From positions 682,001-746,000 of the forward strand of contig JAUYVH010000001.1 of NCBI GenBank assembly GCA_030715135.1: a stretch of DNA of 64,000 nucleotides, read 5' to 3'. The position numbers were made by a program, and so were the translations under genes. Below, piece by piece: positions 38,861 to 47,717 of this stretch; the first letter of the stretch is position 1; every line of letters starts with the position of its first letter. The notes under the pieces are model-generated. The model was not told where the DNA came from, searched no databases, and worked only from the letters and a program-made list of their open reading frames with translations. The DNA is from Keguizhuia sedimenti (GTDB lineage Bacteria; Pseudomonadota; Gammaproteobacteria; Burkholderiales; Burkholderiaceae_D).

Positions 38861-40750
38861 CTAGATTTCTACCTGGCTGCCCAGTTCGATCACGCGGTTG
38901 CTCGGCACGCGGTAATAGTCGGCCGCATCGCGCGCATTCTGCGACATCGTGGCAAACAGGGTTTCGCGCCACATGGCCATGCCGCCGCCCACTTTGGGAA
39001 TCACGTGCTGGCGCGAGATGAAATAGGAGGTCTCCATCGGATCGAATTCCAGGCCGTGTGCCTTGCACATTTCAAGTGCCAGCGGGATATCGCGCTCGTC
39101 CTTGAATCCGTAATGGATATCGACCTGATAGCACTCATGCTGGAGCTCTTCCACTCGCACGCGTTCGTCGGGCGGCACCTTTGGAATGTCCGCATTGTGC
39201 ACGGTCAGGAATACGGTCCGTTCATGCAGCACCTTGTTATGCAAGAGGTTATGCAGCATTGCATGGGGCACGCCGTCGCCTTCGGGGCGGAAAAAGATGG
39301 CCGTGCCTTCAACCCGCTGGGGGGGATTGGCGAGAAGCGATTCCAGGAAGGCTTGAAGTGGAATGACATGGCGCTTGAGATTCTCAAAGACCAAATTACG
39401 TCCATCGCGCCAAGTCAGCATGGTGAAGACCATGACGATAGCCAAGGCAATCGGGAACCAGCCGCCGTGCAAGATTTTGAGCGTGTTAGCCGAAAACAAA
39501 AGAATGTCGATCGTGAAGAAAAAGCCGGTCGCGGCAAGGCACAGCCACAGGTTATATCCCCACCCGTAACGCAAGACAAAGAAGGTCAGGATCGTGGTCA
39601 TCAGCATGGTGGCGGTCGCAGCAATGCCATACGCCGCTGCGAGGTTGGACGATGAGCCGAACCCGACCACGGCCAGGACGACAATCGCCAACTGCAACCA
39701 GTTTACGAATGGAATGTAGATTTGTCCCTTTTCACGTTCGGAGGTGTAGCACACTTCCATGCGCGGCAAGAATCCCAGCGCAATCGCCTGCTGCGTAACG
39801 GAAAAGGTGCCGGAAATCGTGGCTTGCGATGCAATGACGGTCGCCATAGTCGAGAGCACAACTAGCGGATAAATGCTCCACGGCCCTAATTGCTGGTAAA
39901 ACGGATTGTCGACCGCGCTGGGATGTGCCAGCAGCAAGGCACCCTGGCCGAGATAATTCAGTGTCAGGCCCGGAAACACCACGAAAAACCAGGCCATGCG
40001 CACCGGCTTCTTGCCAAAGTGACCCATGTCCGCATACAAGGCTTCTGCGCCGGTAAACGCCAGCACGATGGCACCCAGTGCTATGAAGGTCAGTCCCGGA
40101 TAACGAATAGCAAAGCCAAGTCCATTGGCCGGGTTCAAGGCACGCAGAATCTCCGGCGTCTCCATGATGTTGACGATGCCCATGGCACCCAGCACGATAA
40201 ACCACACCAGCACGATGGGACCGAACCACTTGCCGATACCGGCCGTGCCTTTGCGCTGCACCGCGTAAAGCGCTACCAGCACCGCCACGGTCAATGGCAC
40301 GACATAGGGCTGGAACCTGGGGGTGGCGACTTCCAGACCTTCGATGGCGGACAACACCGAAATTGCCGGCGTGATAATGCCATCGCCATAAAACAAGGAA
40401 GCGCCGAGCAGGCCAACGAGAGTCAAGGGATAATACCAGCGCGATTTGGTCGTAACGGAGGACAATGCCAGTGCGACCAAGGCCATGATGCCGCCTTCGC
40501 CCCTGTTATCTGCACGCAATACCAAGGTCACGTATTTAAGCGACACGATGATGATCAAACCCCAGACGATCAGCGAGACCACGCCAAACAGGTTCGGCTC
40601 ATTCAAGGGAATGCCGTGTTCGAGCGAAAACACTTCCTTCATCGTATAAAGCGGACTAGTGCCGATATCGCCATAGACGATGCCGATTGCGGCTAGGGTA
40701 AGCGCGGCAAGACTGTTTTTGGAAGAAGTGGAAGCCAAAGAATATCCCAT
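38861..40750 (-). CDS. kup: Low-affinity potassium uptake protein Kup
   Basis: A 629-residue K+:H+ symporter with about twelve membrane helices in the first 450 residues and a cytoplasmic tail. Family motifs: LAAIGIVYGDIGTSPLYTMK, ADNRGEGGIMALVALA, SLFYGDGIITPAISVLSAIE and GTSISVT-like ASQATISGTFSVTQQAIALG. The ATG at 40750 (MGYSLASTSSKN) matches the family start; an upstream TTG at 40789 is less likely. It imports potassium at normal or high external levels and works best at low pH (family knowledge). It is a single gene, with the chromate transporter divergent. Confidence 0.97.
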   Translation of the reverse strand: MGYSLASTSSKNSLAALTLAAIGIVYGDIGTSPLYTMKEVFSLEHGIPLNEPNLFGVVSLIVWGLIIIVSLKYVTLVLRADNRGEGGIMALVALALSSVTTKSRWYYPLTLVGLLGASLFYGDGIITPAISVLSAIEGLEVATPRFQPYVVPLTVAVLVALYAVQRKGTAGIGKWFGPIVLVWFIVLGAMGIVNIMETPEILRALNPANGLGFAIRYPGLTFIALGAIVLAFTGAEALYADMGHFGKKPVRMAWFFVVFPGLTLNYLGQGALLLAHPSAVDNPFYQQLGPWSIYPLVVLSTMATVIASQATISGTFSVTQQAIALGFLPRMEVCYTSEREKGQIYIPFVNWLQLAIVVLAVVGFGSSSNLAAAYGIAATATMLMTTILTFFVLRYGWGYNLWLCLAATGFFFTIDILLFSANTLKILHGGWFPIALAIVMVFTMLTWRDGRNLVFENLKRHVIPLQAFLESLLANPPQRVEGTAIFFRPEGDGVPHAMLHNLLHNKVLHERTVFLTVHNADIPKVPPDERVRVEELQHECYQVDIHYGFKDERDIPLALEMCKAHGLEFDPMETSYFISRQHVIPKVGGGMAMWRETLFATMSQNARDAADYYRVPSNRVIELGSQVEI

Positions 40751-41085
40751 CGATTCAGTGCAGGAAAAACTCGCCAAGTATAGTCCCAAAACAATATTCT
40801 CCCTATCCCGGCCAAGGTCTTATGCGCAAGTATTAACAAACATTCTTTGCTGCGGCAATATGCCGGTTCATGCAGGCAACGGCCAATAGAACCGCTTCTG
40901 TGGTTTTATGCGCTGCCTTCGCATGTTGATTTTGTGCAACTGCAGTCGCTTCTATACAATCCGCTAGTTAAAAATGTCCTGCTTATCCGGCATTTTTGCC
41001 TAAAGATATAAGGAAGTGTCGCAAGACCGCCGGCTTAAACGTGGCACCCGCCGTTCCCGCGCCGCCAACCCAGAAAGGGAATGCC
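40751..41085. other. Divergent promoter region between kup and chrA-like gene
   Basis: 335 bp, AT-richer near 40780-40860. No gene or clear operator is seen. Confidence 0.4.
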
Positions 41086-42456
41086 ATGCTTCCATCCACA
41101 ACAAGCCATGCCGAATCGGCCGATCTCGCTCGGCCGGCCGATGTCAGCTTCTGGCAGGCATTCCTGTTCTGGCTGAAACTCGGGTTCATCAGCTTCGGCG
41201 GACCGGCCGGGCAGATTTCGATCATGCACCAGGAGCTGGTGGAAAACCGGCGCTGGATCAGTGAACGCCGTTTCCTGCACGCCCTGAACTACTGCATGGT
41301 GCTGCCGGGACCGGAAGCGCAGCAACTGGCGACCTATATCGGCTGGCTCATGCACCGCACCCGCGGCGGCATCGCGGCCGGCGCCTTGTTTGTGCTGCCG
41401 TCGCTGTTCCTCCTGATCGCGCTGTCATGGATTTACATCGCTTTCGGCAACATGCCGGTGATTGCAGGGCTTTTCTACGGCATCAAGCCGGCAGTGACCG
41501 CCATCGTGGTACAGGCTACGCACCGTATCGGGTCGCGTGCATTGAAGAATAACTGGTTGTGGGCGATTGCCGCAGCATCCTTCGTCGCCATCTTTGCGTT
41601 GAATGTGCCGTTTCCCTTGATCGTGCTGGTTGCAGCACTGATCGGTTATGTCGGTGGCCGCATCCGTCCAGCCAAATTTGCAGTCGGCGGGGGCGGACAT
41701 GGCGGTGCCAGGCAGTCGTTCGGCCCGGCATTGATCGACGACGATACGCCGACACCTGCCCATGCCTTATTCCGCTGGTCCCGGCTGCTTCAGATTATCC
41801 TCATCGGCACCTTGCTATGGGTGGCGCCGATGGCACTCCTGATGACCGTATATGGCTGGAACCATACCCTGACGCAGATGGGCTGGTTCTTCACAAAGGC
41901 TGCCTTGCTGACCTTTGGCGGCGCATATGCCGTTCTGCCCTATGTGTACCAGGGCGCGGTCACGCACTACGGCTGGCTCACGCCCACGCAGATGATCGAT
42001 GGCCTGGCGCTGGGCGAAACCACGCCCGGGCCCCTGATCATGGTGGTGGCCTTCGTCGGTTTCGTAGGCGGTTATGTCAAAGCCGTCTTCGGTCCGGACA
42101 TGCTGTTTATGGCCGGAGCGGTCGCAGCCATCATCGTTACCTGGTTCACTTTCCTGTTTTCCTTCCTGTTCATTTTCATGGGCGGCCCACTGGTCGAGAC
42201 CACGCACAACGATCTGAAATTCACCGCCCCCCTGACCGCCATTACCGCCGCAGTGGTCGGCGTGATCCTGAATCTCGCGCTCTTCTTCGGCTACCATGTG
42301 CTGTGGCCGCAAGGCTTTGCCGGCGGATTCGACTGGATATCCGCCCTGATCGCATTGGCTGCGGCCATTGCCTTGTTCCGTTTCAAGGTGAATGTGATCC
42401 ATGTCATTGCAGGCAGTGCATTGACCGGGCTGATTGTCAGGTTCACGATTGCTTAG
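41086..42456 (+). CDS. chrA: Chromate transporter, ChrA family (two-domain)
   Basis: A 456-residue membrane protein of the CHR superfamily, long form with two homologous halves. Motifs: WLKLGFISFGGPAGQISIMH, then NYCMVLPGPEAQQLATYIGW in the first half, and FTKAALLTFGGAYAVLPYVY with LALGETTPGPLIMVVAFVGF in the second. ChrA proteins export chromate from the cytoplasm using the proton motive force; sulfate or other oxyanions are possible substrates for relatives. The ATG at 41086 has AAAGGG upstream, and the earlier TTG is not needed. No chrB regulator is adjacent. Confidence 0.9.
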   Translation: MLPSTTSHAESADLARPADVSFWQAFLFWLKLGFISFGGPAGQISIMHQELVENRRWISERRFLHALNYCMVLPGPEAQQLATYIGWLMHRTRGGIAAGALFVLPSLFLLIALSWIYIAFGNMPVIAGLFYGIKPAVTAIVVQATHRIGSRALKNNWLWAIAAASFVAIFALNVPFPLIVLVAALIGYVGGRIRPAKFAVGGGGHGGARQSFGPALIDDDTPTPAHALFRWSRLLQIILIGTLLWVAPMALLMTVYGWNHTLTQMGWFFTKAALLTFGGAYAVLPYVYQGAVTHYGWLTPTQMIDGLALGETTPGPLIMVVAFVGFVGGYVKAVFGPDMLFMAGAVAAIIVTWFTFLFSFLFIFMGGPLVETTHNDLKFTAPLTAITAAVVGVILNLALFFGYHVLWPQGFAGGFDWISALIALAAAIALFRFKVNVIHVIAGSALTGLIVRFTIA

Positions 42457-42597
42457 GGCACTTGCACACGCTGAGCCGACCATTGATGCTTCGCGGCACC
42501 ATTCACATCCTTGATCTGCTTTAGCAACAGCTCTTTTTTTACTCTTTTATTCCGGCAGTGTTTGGCTTATATTGACTAAAAAAACGGGAGGGCCATC

Positions 42598-42720
42598 ATG
42601 GAAGAACACTTCGATAGGCTGCTGGAAAAGCTGGACAAGGCCGTAGCAAATATCGGCTTGATAGAGTGGTGTTTGATTATGCTGGTGGGAATCCGGGTTG
42701 CAACATTGATTGCGGATTGA
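42598..42720 (+). CDS. 40-residue small membrane peptide
   Basis: MEEHFDRLLEKLDKAVANIG followed by LIEWCLIMLVGIRVATLIAD: an amphipathic, charged helix and then one hydrophobic helix. A very strong GGGAGG lies six bases before the ATG. Its length and single membrane span fit a bacterial micro-protein. The family is not recognised. It stands alone between the chromate transporter and the deaminase gene. Confidence 0.55.
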   Translation: MEEHFDRLLEKLDKAVANIGLIEWCLIMLVGIRVATLIAD

Positions 42721-42936
42721 CTGAATTTTTTGAACCAGCAGTTGAATACACCGACGGGCAAGCACCGCTCGCAACGGCTGGCGCATGGAAATGTCAGGCG
42801 AAGCCATAAACCGGAAAGCCGGATTCCGTGTGAAGAGTCACCTACGGCCGCCTTGGCCAGCTGATGAAAGAGGGAGCCCGCAATTGCCTTCCGGTGCACT
42901 GCCAGGTTCGGCGTTACATCAAGCGCACTACGGGTT

Positions 42937-43377
42937 TCACACTCCGATATCTTCGTTCCAGAGAGCCGGATACTCCTGAATGAACCGGCGCATCATTTCA
43001 ATGCATCGCTGGTCCTGGAGCACTTCCACAGATACACCGCGCTCACGCAGAAGGTCTTCCTCGCCGCGGAAAGTCACGTTCTCGCCGACCACCACGCGAG
43101 GGATGCCGTATAGCAGGATCGCTCCCGAGCACATGGCACAAGGCGATAGCGTCGTGTACAAGACGCTATCAGCATAGACCGCCGCGGATAGCCGGCCCGC
43201 ATTCTCCAGGGCATCCATCTCTCCATGGAGAATAGCGCTACCTTGCTGTATGCGCCGGTTATGGCCGCGGCCAATGATCTTTCCCTTGTGGACCAGAACG
43301 GAGCCAATAGGGATTCCTCCCTCTGCCAATCCGTATCCCGCTTCCGCAACGGCCGCATCAAAATACTCATCCATCAT
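42937..43377 (-). CDS. Cytosine/nucleoside deaminase-family protein
   Basis: A 146-residue zinc deaminase of the CDA fold. The zinc ligands and catalytic Glu are in AILHGEMDALENAG (HxE) and TTLSPCAMCSGAILLYG (PCxxC). The overall sequence (IPIGSVLVHKGKIIGRGHNR, then the VVVGENVTFRGEEDLLRERG part) is closest to yeast-type cytosine deaminases, and guanine or nucleoside deaminases are alternatives. The ATG at 43377 is preceded by GGAG; the longer frame starting at 43464 is not family-like. It may work in pyrimidine salvage. Confidence 0.9.
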   Translation of the reverse strand: MMDEYFDAAVAEAGYGLAEGGIPIGSVLVHKGKIIGRGHNRRIQQGSAILHGEMDALENAGRLSAAVYADSVLYTTLSPCAMCSGAILLYGIPRVVVGENVTFRGEEDLLRERGVSVEVLQDQRCIEMMRRFIQEYPALWNEDIGV

Positions 43378-43693
43378 TGCATCTCCATTGGTACGTAATT
43401 TGTAGCCAAGAGACGGTCCACTATGGGCCGTGAATCCGGACATTTGCCATAAAAGGCGGCGCAAGGGCCTAGCTCTCCTGACGTTCTCTCGGTGGAAAGC
43501 TTAGAGGTCGGGCTCGCCACATTTTAACTTTTATGGGATGGCTTTAGGTCAAGCAAAACATCGGCACTTTTCATCGCGCGTTCCGTCCAGGCACTACTTC
43601 CATACCAAAGTGAAAAATCCGTAGAACCCGGCAAATTGAATGGCTGTCTACCTATGGTTCAAGCAGGCATCCATAAGCTGCCAAAAGTAAAAA

Positions 43694-43725
43694 CCGCTGA
43701 TGTCTCGAACTGTAAACATCAGCGG
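43694..43725 (-). terminator. Intrinsic terminator after the hsp20 operon
   Basis: On the minus strand CCGCTGATGT and ACATCAGCGG form a perfect 10-bp stem followed by TTTTTACTTTT, 87 bp after the last hsp20 stop. Confidence 0.88.
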
Positions 43726-43811
43726 CTCAATACATTTGAGTCCGGCCTTATCGGCCGTATTCAGACATCAGGTCTTAACAAGATTGTGCAAGATACGCGG
43801 TCACGGTGGAC

Positions 43812-44318
43812 TTAATCCACCTTCACCGTATGCCTGCGCGGCGTGCCGGCATTTGCCTTGGGCAGTTCGACCCGTAGCACGCCGTTTTTATACGTGGCGC
43901 GCGCCTGGTCCGCAATAACCTCGACCGGCAAAGGAAAGCTGCGCTGGAACGAGCCGTAGGCACATTGCAGGACACGATAGCGGCCTTGCGTGCTTTCGCG
44001 CTCGAACTGCTTTTCTCCTTGTACGACCAGCGAGTTTCCATGGACTTCTATATCGAGGTTTTCCTTGTCCAGCCCCGGCACTTCCAGCTGCACGACAACA
44101 CGATTATCGTCTTCGAACAAATTGCCACCCAACATGGACCAAGTGCCGGATGGGATGTAGAACATGTCGTCGACATCGCTTTTGGCCGGCAGGTTGGTTT
44201 TCTCACTGGGCTTGAACCCGGTCAGCGCATTGGATGCGGACTGGCGCAGATGATGCCAGCCCTGGCCGACCGATTCCCAGAGCGAGGACAAGCCTTGCTT
44301 CAGATCTTCTACTTTCAT
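43812..44318 (-). CDS. Hsp20/alpha-crystallin small heat-shock protein (third of three)
   Basis: A 168-residue small heat-shock protein with a long N-terminal arm (KVEDLKQGLSSLWESVGQGW), the alpha-crystallin domain from about residue 65 (RVVVQLEVPGLDKENLDIEV, ESTQGRYRVLQCAYGSFQRS, the YKNGVLRVELPKA signature) and a short tail without a clear IxI motif. Such proteins hold unfolding proteins in a soluble state for refolding by DnaK. It is the last gene of the three-gene hsp20 row and ends before a strong terminator. Its sequence differs well from the other two, so the copies are old. Confidence 0.93.
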   Translation of the reverse strand: MKVEDLKQGLSSLWESVGQGWHHLRQSASNALTGFKPSEKTNLPAKSDVDDMFYIPSGTWSMLGGNLFEDDNRVVVQLEVPGLDKENLDIEVHGNSLVVQGEKQFERESTQGRYRVLQCAYGSFQRSFPLPVEVIADQARATYKNGVLRVELPKANAGTPRRHTVKVD

Positions 44319-44379
44319 TGCTGCCTCCGTATGCAGGCGGCCCGCCAGAGACGGGCATGCCCCGGTTTATGCCTGCTTG

Positions 44380-44775
44380 TTACGCTACATTGATTGCAAT
44401 GCGGCGCGGCTGTGCGTGGGCGGCCTTTGGAATATGGAGCTTCAGCACGCCGTTCTTCAGTTCCGCAGTAACCTTTTCGCTATCGAGCTCGCTAGACAGC
44501 GTGAATACGCGTCGATAGCGCGGCACGCGTACTTCGGCATGCGTGGACTGCATTTCCTGAGGCAGATCCATCGCAACATCGCCTTCAATCGTCAGGCGAT
44601 TCTGGTCAAGCTGGAGATTCAGCTTGTCCTTGGATACGCCGGGAAGGTCTGCCAGCAGCGTAATGCCGGCGCTGTCTTCAATCACGTCTACCGGCGGCAG
44701 CAGGGTATTGTCGACAGAGGACTGCTCCTTGTCATTGCCTTTTGCTTTGGTGGTGATATTAGCCTTGTCAGTCAT
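44380..44775 (-). CDS. Hsp20 small heat-shock protein (second of three)
   Basis: A 131-residue protein with the domain VDVIEDSAGITLLADLPGVS, then LDQNRLTIEGD, the VPRYRRVFTLSSELDSEKVT strand and ELKNGVLKLHIPKA. It lacks the long N-terminal arm of its neighbour. It lies 61 bp from the third and 13 bp from the first hsp20 gene, so all three are likely one transcript from the heat-shock promoter near 45300-45326. Confidence 0.93.
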   Translation of the reverse strand: MTDKANITTKAKGNDKEQSSVDNTLLPPVDVIEDSAGITLLADLPGVSKDKLNLQLDQNRLTIEGDVAMDLPQEMQSTHAEVRVPRYRRVFTLSSELDSEKVTAELKNGVLKLHIPKAAHAQPRRIAINVA

Positions 44776-44788
44776 GATGATCTCCTTT

Positions 44789-45226
44789 TCAATGCACGGA
44801 AATCCGGCGCGGCTGTGCTTCCGCGCGCCGTTTGACGCTTACATGCAAAACGCCGTCGCGGTATTGGGCGGATACGCCGTCCGGATCGACATCGTCAGGC
44901 AGGCTGACGACGCGGCGGAAGCGGCCGGCGAAGCGCTCATTGATATGGACGGTGGCGCGCTGCTCGCTCGTGGCTAGGTTGTCGCTGCGCTCGCCTGAAA
45001 TCGTCAGCACATTGCGCTCCAGATTGACTTCTATCTTGTCGGGCTCCAGCCCCGGCACGAACGCGTAGAGCTCGATGGATTGCGCCGTGGTGCCGACATT
45101 GAGCGCCGGAAAGCCCCCGCGCTCGATACCGCGAATGCTCGGCTCCAGATCGAACGCTTGCTGCATCTCGCGCTGCAGGCGGTTCATTTCAGCAAAAATA
45201 TCATTTGGAAACATTGATCGAAACAT
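44789..45226 (-). CDS. Hsp20 small heat-shock protein (first of three)
   Basis: A 145-residue protein from the ATG at 45226 (MFRSMFPNDIFAEMNRLQRE), with an alpha-crystallin domain (ALNVGTTAQSIELYAFVPGL, EVNLERNVLTISGERSD, FRRVVSLPDDVDPDGVSAQY, RDGVLHVSVKR). GGAGAAG lies at a good distance before the ATG; the longer frame to 45274 includes the probable leader. It is directly downstream of a sigma-32-like promoter and heads the hsp20 row. Confidence 0.93.
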   Translation of the reverse strand: MFRSMFPNDIFAEMNRLQREMQQAFDLEPSIRGIERGGFPALNVGTTAQSIELYAFVPGLEPDKIEVNLERNVLTISGERSDNLATSEQRATVHINERFAGRFRRVVSLPDDVDPDGVSAQYRDGVLHVSVKRRAEAQPRRISVH

Positions 45227-45297
45227 GATGTCTTCTCCATTCATCTTCAATGTAATGGACTGCATTGAGGTCACCTTATTGGCCCTCTTCCGACATC

Positions 45298-45326
45298 AAA
45301 ATAAGGTTGCCGTTCCGGCTTTCAAG
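45298..45326 (-). promoter_or_regulatory. Heat-shock (sigma-32 type) promoter for hsp20 genes
   Basis: CTTGAAA (minus strand, 45320-45326), 13-bp spacer, CCTTATTTT (45298-45306). Consensus is CTTGAAA-N11-16-CCCATnT. The -35 is perfect and the -10 partial. Confidence 0.75.
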
Positions 45327-45328
45327 AG

Positions 45329-45356
45329 CTTGAATTTCGATTTTTTTAACCCTATG
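45329..45356 (+). promoter_or_regulatory. Heat-shock (sigma-32 type) promoter for cbpA-cbpM-trxC
   Basis: CTTGAAT (45329-45335), 14-bp spacer, CCCTATG (45350-45356). Its -35 lies two bases from the opposing -35 of the hsp20 promoter, giving a TTTCAAG-AG-CTTGAAT centre. Confidence 0.65.
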
Positions 45357-45391
45357 TTTCAAGCAGTGAATAACAATCAGCGAGGCTGGAT

Positions 45392-46351
45392 TTGGAATTC
45401 AAGGACTATTACGAAACACTCGGCGTAGCGCGCGATGCTTCGGCGGAAGACATTAAAAAGGCTTACCGCAAGCTCGCGCGCAAATACCATCCCGACGTCT
45501 CGAAAGAGCCGAATGCCGATGCCCGCATGAAAGAAGTCAATGAAGCCAATGCGGTGTTGTCGGATCCGGAAAAGCGCGCCGCTTACGACAGGCTCGGCAG
45601 GAACTATCATGCCGGCGAGGAGTTCCAGGCGCCGCCGGACTGGGGCCAAGGGTTCGCCTATTCAGGCAGCGGTTTTTCCGGCGCGGGCGCGGCAGACTTC
45701 AGCGATTTTTTCTCGGAGCTGTTCGGCCATGCCGGGCGTGGGCGCAGCCGAAGCGGACGCGCACATTTTGATGCGCGTGGCGAAGACCATCATACGCAGA
45801 TCCTGCTGGACCTGAAGGATGCTTACCATGGCGCGACACATACCCTGCACATGCGCGTACCGGAAACGGATGCGCACGGACACACGCGACTGAAGGACCG
45901 CTCGCTGGACGTGCGCATTCCCAAAGGCGTGCGCGAAGGGCAGCTTATCCGCCTGGCAGGACAGGGCAATCCGGGCATCGGCAACGGGCCGGCGGGCGAC
46001 TTATATCTGGAAGTAAAATTCAGGCATCATTCGCGCTATCGCGTCGAAGGGCGCGACGTGTACGCCAGCTTGCCGCTTGCGCCGTGGGAGGCGGCGCTGG
46101 GTGCGACTGTGGCCGCGCCGGTACCCGATGGCGTACTGGAAGTGCGTATTCCGGCAGGCTCGCAATCGGGACGCAAGCTCCGACTGAAAGGGCGCGGCAT
46201 TCCCGGCGCGCATTCGGGTGCGCATGCCGGTGACCTTTACCTGGTGCTGGAAGTGATGCTGCCCGAAGCGAATACGCCCAAGGCGCGCGAATTGTATGAA
46301 AAAATGGCACAGGAGCTTGCGTTCAATCCGCGTCAAGGACTGCAATCATGA
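45392..46351 (+). CDS. cbpA: Curved-DNA-binding J-domain co-chaperone CbpA
   Basis: A 319-residue DnaJ-type protein. The J domain ([20 protein letters not shown], then HPD in [11 protein letters not shown]) is followed by a G/F-rich linker ([20 protein letters not shown]) and two C-terminal substrate-binding domains ([40 protein letters not shown]). The zinc-finger domain of DnaJ is absent, as in CbpA. It stimulates DnaK and also binds curved DNA. The start is TTG at 45392, since MEFKDYY is the universal family start and GAGG is present upstream. The stop overlaps the cbpM start (ATGA). Confidence 0.95.
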   Translation: MEFKDYYETLGVARDASAEDIKKAYRKLARKYHPDVSKEPNADARMKEVNEANAVLSDPEKRAAYDRLGRNYHAGEEFQAPPDWGQGFAYSGSGFSGAGAADFSDFFSELFGHAGRGRSRSGRAHFDARGEDHHTQILLDLKDAYHGATHTLHMRVPETDAHGHTRLKDRSLDVRIPKGVREGQLIRLAGQGNPGIGNGPAGDLYLEVKFRHHSRYRVEGRDVYASLPLAPWEAALGATVAAPVPDGVLEVRIPAGSQSGRKLRLKGRGIPGAHSGAHAGDLYLVLEVMLPEANTPKARELYEKMAQELAFNPRQGLQS

Positions 46352-46674
46352 GAGAGCAAGCAATCGTCTGTTTACTGGAAGAAGTGCGGCTGACGCTGGG
46401 TGAATTGTCCGCCAGTTGCCGGGTCAGTCCGGAATGGGTCATCGAGCATGTTAGCGCCGGCGTGCTGCTGAACGAAGCGCCGCCCGAGCCGGCGCAATGG
46501 AGATTCAGCGGCGAAGACTTGCGGCGTGCACGCCGCTTGTTCCAGTTGGAAAGAGACTTCGACGCCAACCCTGAACTGGCCGGACTGGTGGTGGATTTGT
46601 TCGATGAACTGGAACGCCTGCGCTCGCGCCTGCGGCGGCTTGGCGCCGATTTTGACGGGCCGCACTTTCAATAA
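46348..46674 (+). CDS. cbpM: Chaperone modulator CbpM
   Basis: A 108-residue protein with a MerR-type HTH fold ([20 protein letters not shown], then [14 protein letters not shown]) and a helical C-terminal half ([20 protein letters not shown]). CbpM binds the J domain of CbpA and blocks its work with DnaK. The ATG overlaps the cbpA stop by 4 bp, so production is coupled and stoichiometric. Confidence 0.93.
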   Translation: MREQAIVCLLEEVRLTLGELSASCRVSPEWVIEHVSAGVLLNEAPPEPAQWRFSGEDLRRARRLFQLERDFDANPELAGLVVDLFDELERLRSRLRRLGADFDGPHFQ

Positions 46675-46685
46675 GGAAGCCAACC

Positions 46686-47123
46686 ATGTCTATGCATATC
46701 GTCTGCCCGCATTGCGATGCCGTCAACCGCGTGCCCACCGAACGGCTGGGGCAGGGGCCCGATTGCGGCCGCTGCCATCGCGCGCTGTTCGCCGCCAAAC
46801 CGGTGGACGTCAGCGCCGCGCGGTTCGAACGCTATCTCAGCCGCAACGACACGCCCTTGCTGGTCGATTTCTGGGCGCCGTGGTGCGGGCCGTGCAAGAT
46901 GATGGCGCCTGCGTACGAACAGGCTGCGGCGCAGCTGGAGCCGCATTTCCGTCTGCTGAAAGTAAACACTGAAGCGGAGCAGATGCTCGGCGCACGCTAC
47001 GGCATCCGCAGCATTCCTACCCTGGCGATTTTCCGGCAGGGTAAGGAAGTGCAGCGGCAAGCCGGCGCAATGGGAGCACAGGCGATCGTGCAGTGGGCGC
47101 GCAACGCGCTGGCTGCGCGCTAA
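46686..47123 (+). CDS. trxC: Thioredoxin 2 (zinc-binding thioredoxin)
   Basis: A 145-residue protein with an N-terminal zinc-binding region (CPHCDAVNRVP and CGRCHRALF, two CxxC) and a thioredoxin domain with the active site FWAPWCGPCKMMAPAYEQAA and the cis-Pro loop SIPTLAIF. TrxC is a cytoplasmic disulfide reductase linked to oxidative stress. It follows cbpM by 11 bp, in one operon with the DnaK co-chaperone pair under the heat-shock promoter, which links protein-folding and redox stress. Confidence 0.95.
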   Translation: MSMHIVCPHCDAVNRVPTERLGQGPDCGRCHRALFAAKPVDVSAARFERYLSRNDTPLLVDFWAPWCGPCKMMAPAYEQAAAQLEPHFRLLKVNTEAEQMLGARYGIRSIPTLAIFRQGKEVQRQAGAMGAQAIVQWARNALAAR

Positions 47124-47147
47124 ACCTGACTAAGCGGCAGTAGTGCG

Positions 47148-47717
47148 CTAAGCGAACTGGGTGGCGGCTTCCGCCACTTTTTCAGTCTGCATCTGGCGCG
47201 CGATCTGCGTGGCCGAGAAGATTCCGCACAAGCGCTGGTGGCCATTGTCGAGTACGTCGACCACAAGCGCATGCTGCCGGCCTGACTGTTTCAGTGTCTC
47301 GACGACATCACCGACCTTGGCCTTCATCACGTCCTGCAGATCGATAACCTTGATCTTGTGCGCGGGCGTCATGACGTCGCGCACAAGCAGGTCCGAATGC
47401 AGCAGCCCGCGATCGGCAATGATTTGCATGGGCTTGTCGCTCAGGATGTCGGTCGAAGTGATGATTCCGGTGATCTTGTGTTCGGAATCGACCACGATCA
47501 GCGAACGCACGCCGTAATCGATCATCATTTTTTCAGCCGCATCGATGTTAATGACTTCGGTCGTAGTCAGGGCTTCCACCCGGCGCAGGTCGGTCATCAC
47601 TTCGATGGCTGGCGAATGAAGATTTACCTTCTTGAACGATAGGGTGCCGACAACTTCGTAACCGGCACCGGCTTTAAGTTTGGATTGGGGCAAGGGATGA
47701 AAACGGTCAGCGGTCAT
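47148..47717 (-). CDS. CBS-domain protein
   Basis: A 189-residue protein with an N-terminal region (TADRFHPLPQSKLKAGAGYE) and two CBS repeats: DLRRVEALTTTEVINIDAAE ... GVRSLIVVDSEHKITGIITSTDILSD, then VRDVMTPAHKIKVIDLQDVM ... GRQHALVVDVL and LCGIFSATQIARQMQ. CBS pairs usually bind adenine nucleotides and tune a partner. No catalytic domain is attached. The ATG at 47717 has AAGGG upstream. Its 3' end contains the terminator of the opposite operon, so the two 3' ends are tightly packed. Confidence 0.88.
   Translation of the reverse strand: MTADRFHPLPQSKLKAGAGYEVVGTLSFKKVNLHSPAIEVMTDLRRVEALTTTEVINIDAAEKMMIDYGVRSLIVVDSEHKITGIITSTDILSDKPMQIIADRGLLHSDLLVRDVMTPAHKIKVIDLQDVMKAKVGDVVETLKQSGRQHALVVDVLDNGHQRLCGIFSATQIARQMQTEKVAEAATQFA
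47161..47182 (+). terminator. Intrinsic terminator of the cbpA-cbpM-trxC operon, inside the convergent gene
   Basis: GTGGCGG-ctt-CCGCCAC followed by TTTTT. It lies within the last codons of the convergent CBS gene, 37 bp after the trxC stop. Confidence 0.82.
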
